Shown here: piece by piece, positions 60,793 through 64,000 of the stretch | Layout: every line of letters starts with the position of its first letter | Position numbering within the stretch: position 1 is the first letter of the stretch | Assembly: GCA_003259005.1 (NCBI GenBank) | Contig: QLII01000001.1 | Location: forward strand, 2,620,501 to 2,684,500 | Source of the DNA: Spirosoma telluris | Lineage (GTDB): Bacteria; Bacteroidota; Bacteroidia; Cytophagales; Spirosomataceae | Direction: 5' to 3' | DNA length: 64,000 nucleotides | Translations under genes and position numbers: made by a program | The notes under the pieces: model-generated | Database searches by the model: none | What the model saw: only the letters and a program-made list of their open reading frames with translations | What the model was told of the DNA's origin: nothing

Positions 60793-63700
60793 ATGCCAGC
60801 TCGTTTCTTTTGCTTCCTGCTGGCCGGGCTCTGGATCGCTCAGCCAGCCCAGGCACAGCAGCAAAATGTCCGATTTACCTACCTCACTACCAATCAGGGA
60901 CTTTCTCAAAATAACGTAACCTGTATTGTACAGGACAAAAAAGGCTTCATGTGGTTTGGTACCCGGGATGGTCTTAATAAATATGACGGCTATACTTATA
61001 CGCTCTACCGGAACGATCCACTAAATCCCATGAGCCTTAGTCACAGTTATATACATAGTCTGTTTGAGGATAAACAGGGTCGTTTGTGGATCGGTACAGA
61101 TGATGGTGGCCTCAGTTTGTTTAATACCCAAACAGAAACCTTTACCAATTACAAGCACATTCCAGGGATAGAAAATAGCCTTAGCCACAATAAGGTTATG
61201 GCAATTGCTCAGGATGCTCAGGGCTATTTGTGGGTAGGCACGTCTGGTGGTGGACTGGACCGGTTCGATCCCCAACAAAAAACCTTTACTCACTTTACTC
61301 ATCAGGCTACGAATACCAGTAGCCTAAGCCTTAATGAGGTGAGTTCTGTATTTATTGATCGTGCGGGGTAGTCTGGGTAGGTACACAAGGCGGTGGCTTA
61401 AATCGGCTGGATCAGAAAACAAGTTCCTTTACCCATTACAAACATAATGGGGCTGATCGGCATTCCTTAAGTCAAAATCGGGTAACCTCCTGTTTTGAGG
61501 ATTCTCAGGGACGGTTCTGGGTCGCAACAGAGGGCGGACTAAACCGGCTCAACCGAGTGAATGGTTTTTTTACGCACTTTCAACAGAGGATGGGCTTACC
61601 TGCTCAACTGAGTCATAATGACATAAAGGCTCTGGCCGAAGACAACGACCACAACCTGTGGATCGGCACCCAAAACGGAGGGATAAATCTGTTACACCCT
61701 GATGGCACATTTTCCTACTACGCCTATCAGGTCGATAATAACCGGGGCCTCAATAGTGGCTCGATCTATTCGATTTATCGGGATCGAACCGGCACGATGT
61801 GGGTAGGTACTTATTCGGGAGGAGTCAATAAGCTTGATTCAGCCCCGTTGAAATTTAACCTGTATCAACGCACCCGAATCAATACTAATAAGCTGAGCAA
61901 TAATAATATACTGGCTGTTCGGGAGGATCAACGGGGGGACTTGTGGCTGGGTACCGATGGGGGTGGCATCAACGTGCTAAAAAAAGGACAATCGGTTTTT
62001 ACGGTCTATCAGGATACGAGCAGGTTTGCCGGTTCAATTAGTAGCAATTTTGTGTTGACAATTTACGAAGACAGGGCCAGGCGTATCTGGACGGGTAATT
62101 ATAAAGGAGGGTTGACACTGTTTAATCGAGCAAAAGGTACCTTTGAACCGAAAGGTAATTTTAGCCCGCTTAGTATAAGTGCCATTCTGGAAGCCAAGAA
62201 CGGAAGTATGTGGCTGGGCACCTTTGAGGAAGGACTCATCCAGTATAATCAGACGACAGGTAAAACAACCCGATACCTACCCAATGCAACGCAGGCAGGC
62301 AAGCTGGACTACTCGACCATTACGAGTCTGTGGGAAGACAGGCGGGGTAATATCTGGCTGGGTACTGATGGGGGTGGCGTAAATGTGTTCCACCCGGCAG
62401 CGAACAAATTCACCCAGTTTATCCATAAGGACCATAATCTGCAAAGTCTCAGTAGCAACCAGGTCAATATTCTTTTTGAAAGCAGCACGGGTCAACTCTG
62501 GATAGGCACCAACGCCGGATTGAACCGGTATGATGCACGGACTCAAACGTTTATAGCTTACCGTCAACAAGACGGCCTGGCCAACGACGTGATTCAGGGT
62601 ATTCTCGAAGATAAGCATGGGGTACTGTGGCTAAGTACGAATAAAGGCTTGAGTTCCTTTAACCCCAAGACCCACTCCATCCACAATTTTGACTCGAATG
62701 ACGGTTTGCAGGAAAGTTCTTTTAACCGAATGGCCTGCTATAAAAGCCAGAATGGGCAGTTGTTTTTTGGAGGCTTAGATGGACTCAACAGCTTTTACCC
62801 TGATAGTTTACACTATAATTCGTTTATTCCACCGGTCTATATTACCGATTTCCAACTGTTCAACCAGTCGGTAAATATGCATGATCCGCAATCAGTGCTG
62901 AGTAAACCCATTAGTGAAACCCGCGATATTACGCTCTCCTACCACCAGTCGGTTCTTTCCTTCGCGTTTGCCGCCTTAAATTATATGGTGTCAGCTAATA
63001 ATCAGTATGCCTATAAACTCGAGGGCTTCGATCAGGATTGGATTCAGGCAGGCACCAAGCGAACGGCGACCTATACCAATTTAGATCCGGGCGACTATGT
63101 GTTTCGGGTCAAAGCCTCGAATAACGATGGGGTCTGGAATCAGACCGGTACGTTTGTTAATCTGCATATTATTCCCCCAATTTGGCAAACGGGCTGGTTT
63201 AAGAGTTTAGCATTATTGCTGATGCTGGGAAGTCTGTACACGGTATTTCGCCTATGGGTCAGCCGCATCAAGGCACAAAAAGTATCCTTACAAAACCAAG
63301 TGCGGGCACGATCTATTGAGATACTTCAGCAGAAACAGGAGCTACATGAGCAAGCGTTTCATATGCAGTTGCTCAAGGCCAAAGTGGAGCAGCAGACGGC
63401 TCAACAGCAGCTTCAGGAGAGTGAACAGCGGTTTCGGGAAATTGCCGAAAATGTGGATGAGGTTTTCTGGATTCACTCGGCCGAACCATTCCGATTACTC
63501 TATATCAACCCCGCCTTCGAACGGGTATGGAACACCCGTTTTGAGCGTTTACGAGAGCATCCATTCTCGTTTATGGATACTATTCTGATGGAGGACCAGC
63601 CAGCCGTCTGGAACCTAATTGACCGCTATAAAGCGGGAGAGGCAGGACAATTGTACTTCCGCTTGCAGGAGGCTGATGGGCCTTTGCGGTGGCTATATGT

Positions 63701-64000
63701 TCGCACCTTTATTATACGGGATGAATCGGGGAAGGTACTGCGCCACATTGGCATTGCCAACGATGTGACCAGCCAGAAAGAAAAGGAACTGGTCCTCCAG
63801 CAATCGCTCCAGCGGGAGCAGGAACTGAATCAGCTCAAGTCGCAGTTTGTCTCCACGGCTTCCCACGAGTTTCGGACCCCTCTGACGACGATTCAATCCA
63901 GTGTCGATCTGATCAAACTCTATCTGGATGTACCGACGGGCAAAGCCTCCATTCAAAAGCACGTGGCCGTCATTGAAAAAGAAATTGACCAGTTTAGTCG
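60793..64000 (+). CDS. Propeller hybrid-type sensor histidine kinase, truncated by window end, one apparent frameshift
   Basis: A periplasmic-propeller two-component sensor of the class found in Bacteroidota; more than 1060 codons lie in the window. After a Sec signal, roughly a dozen or more Reg_prop repeats follow, e.g. GFMWFGTRDGLNKYDG, GRLWIGTDDGGLS and GNIWLGTDGGGVN, forming two propellers. Then come a Y_Y_Y domain (YKLEGFDQDWI...DPGDYVFRVKASN), a membrane helix (SLALLLMLGSLYTVFRLWV), a PAS module (ESEQRFREIAENVDEVFWI) and HisKA (ASHEFRTPL). HATPase and any receiver/AraC domains lie beyond the right edge. The frame breaks at G4 61365-61368; one G restores VVWVGTQGGGLNRL. It likely senses a glycan and controls a utilisation locus. 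Confidence 0.9.

Overview
The window looks like chromosomal DNA of a Bacteroidota bacterium of the Spirosoma / Cytophagales type. The evidence is SusC/SusD outer-membrane pairs, an ECF sigma factor of the Bacteroidota kind, a periplasmic-propeller two-component sensor, a YfiT/BstA-type DinB protein, Tat-exported Gfo/Idh/MocA oxidoreductases, many lipoprotein and Sec signals, and moderate GC. I saw no rRNA, tRNA or CRISPR array.

Sequence quality governs how to read the genes. Twenty-one genes appear broken, and each break is explained by one missing base, usually in a G/C homopolymer. I count 36 such positions and no insertions. After adding back the base, each reading frame continues with the expected family motifs. 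I therefore annotate these as single CDSs with probable deletion errors, not as pseudogenes.

Layout. 1-4.4 kb (minus): maltooligosyltrehalose synthase (treY, running off the left edge), a LytTR protein with its receiver domain at the C-terminus, and a glycosyltransferase. 4.6-8.3 kb: acyl-CoA dehydrogenase, PIG-L deacetylase, NodS-like methyltransferase and a GT2 glycosyltransferase. 8.6-15.2 kb (plus): SDR, a gluconate-dehydrogenase-like pair (small subunit plus GMC flavoprotein), two GH1-like glycosidases and an alpha/beta hydrolase. 15.2-24.7 kb (minus): a small KGG-type protein, then PhoPQ-activated pathogenicity-related protein, neutral ceramidase, SusD, SusC, a very short anti-sigma-like protein and an ECF sigma factor. 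25.3-34.5 kb (plus): three paralogous proteins with a beta-propeller fused to a helical-repeat domain, interleaved with a ChbG/YdjC deacetylase and a sialidase. 34.6-38.3 kb: an Ig-repeat surface protein and a YfiT/BstA protein. 38.4-44.5 kb (mostly minus): sugar/sugar-acid catabolism genes (Gfo/Idh/MocA, TIM-barrel isomerase, SDR, zinc alcohol dehydrogenase, HUMPS-type decarboxylase/aldolase). 44.9-51.4 kb (plus): HpcH/HpaI aldolase, an unknown 708-residue membrane protein, glycerophosphodiester phosphodiesterase, purple-acid-phosphatase-like enzyme and an HGSNAT-like acyltransferase; the first three overlap by one base at each junction. 51.7-64 kb: two small overlapping membrane-protein genes, a PAS/GAF histidine kinase, an AT-rich stretch, an astacin lipoprotein, an IS630-type element and a propeller sensor kinase cut by the right edge.

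Functionally the window is dominated by glycan and sugar handling: sensing (propeller kinase, sigma factor), uptake (SusCD), cleavage or trimming (sialidase, deacetylase, GH1-like enzymes, the unknown propeller-helical trio) and oxidation. Many intergenic gaps are filled by long, near-perfect inverted repeats just after stop codons, probably terminators; one subset is built from repeated GATTCT/AGAATC words.
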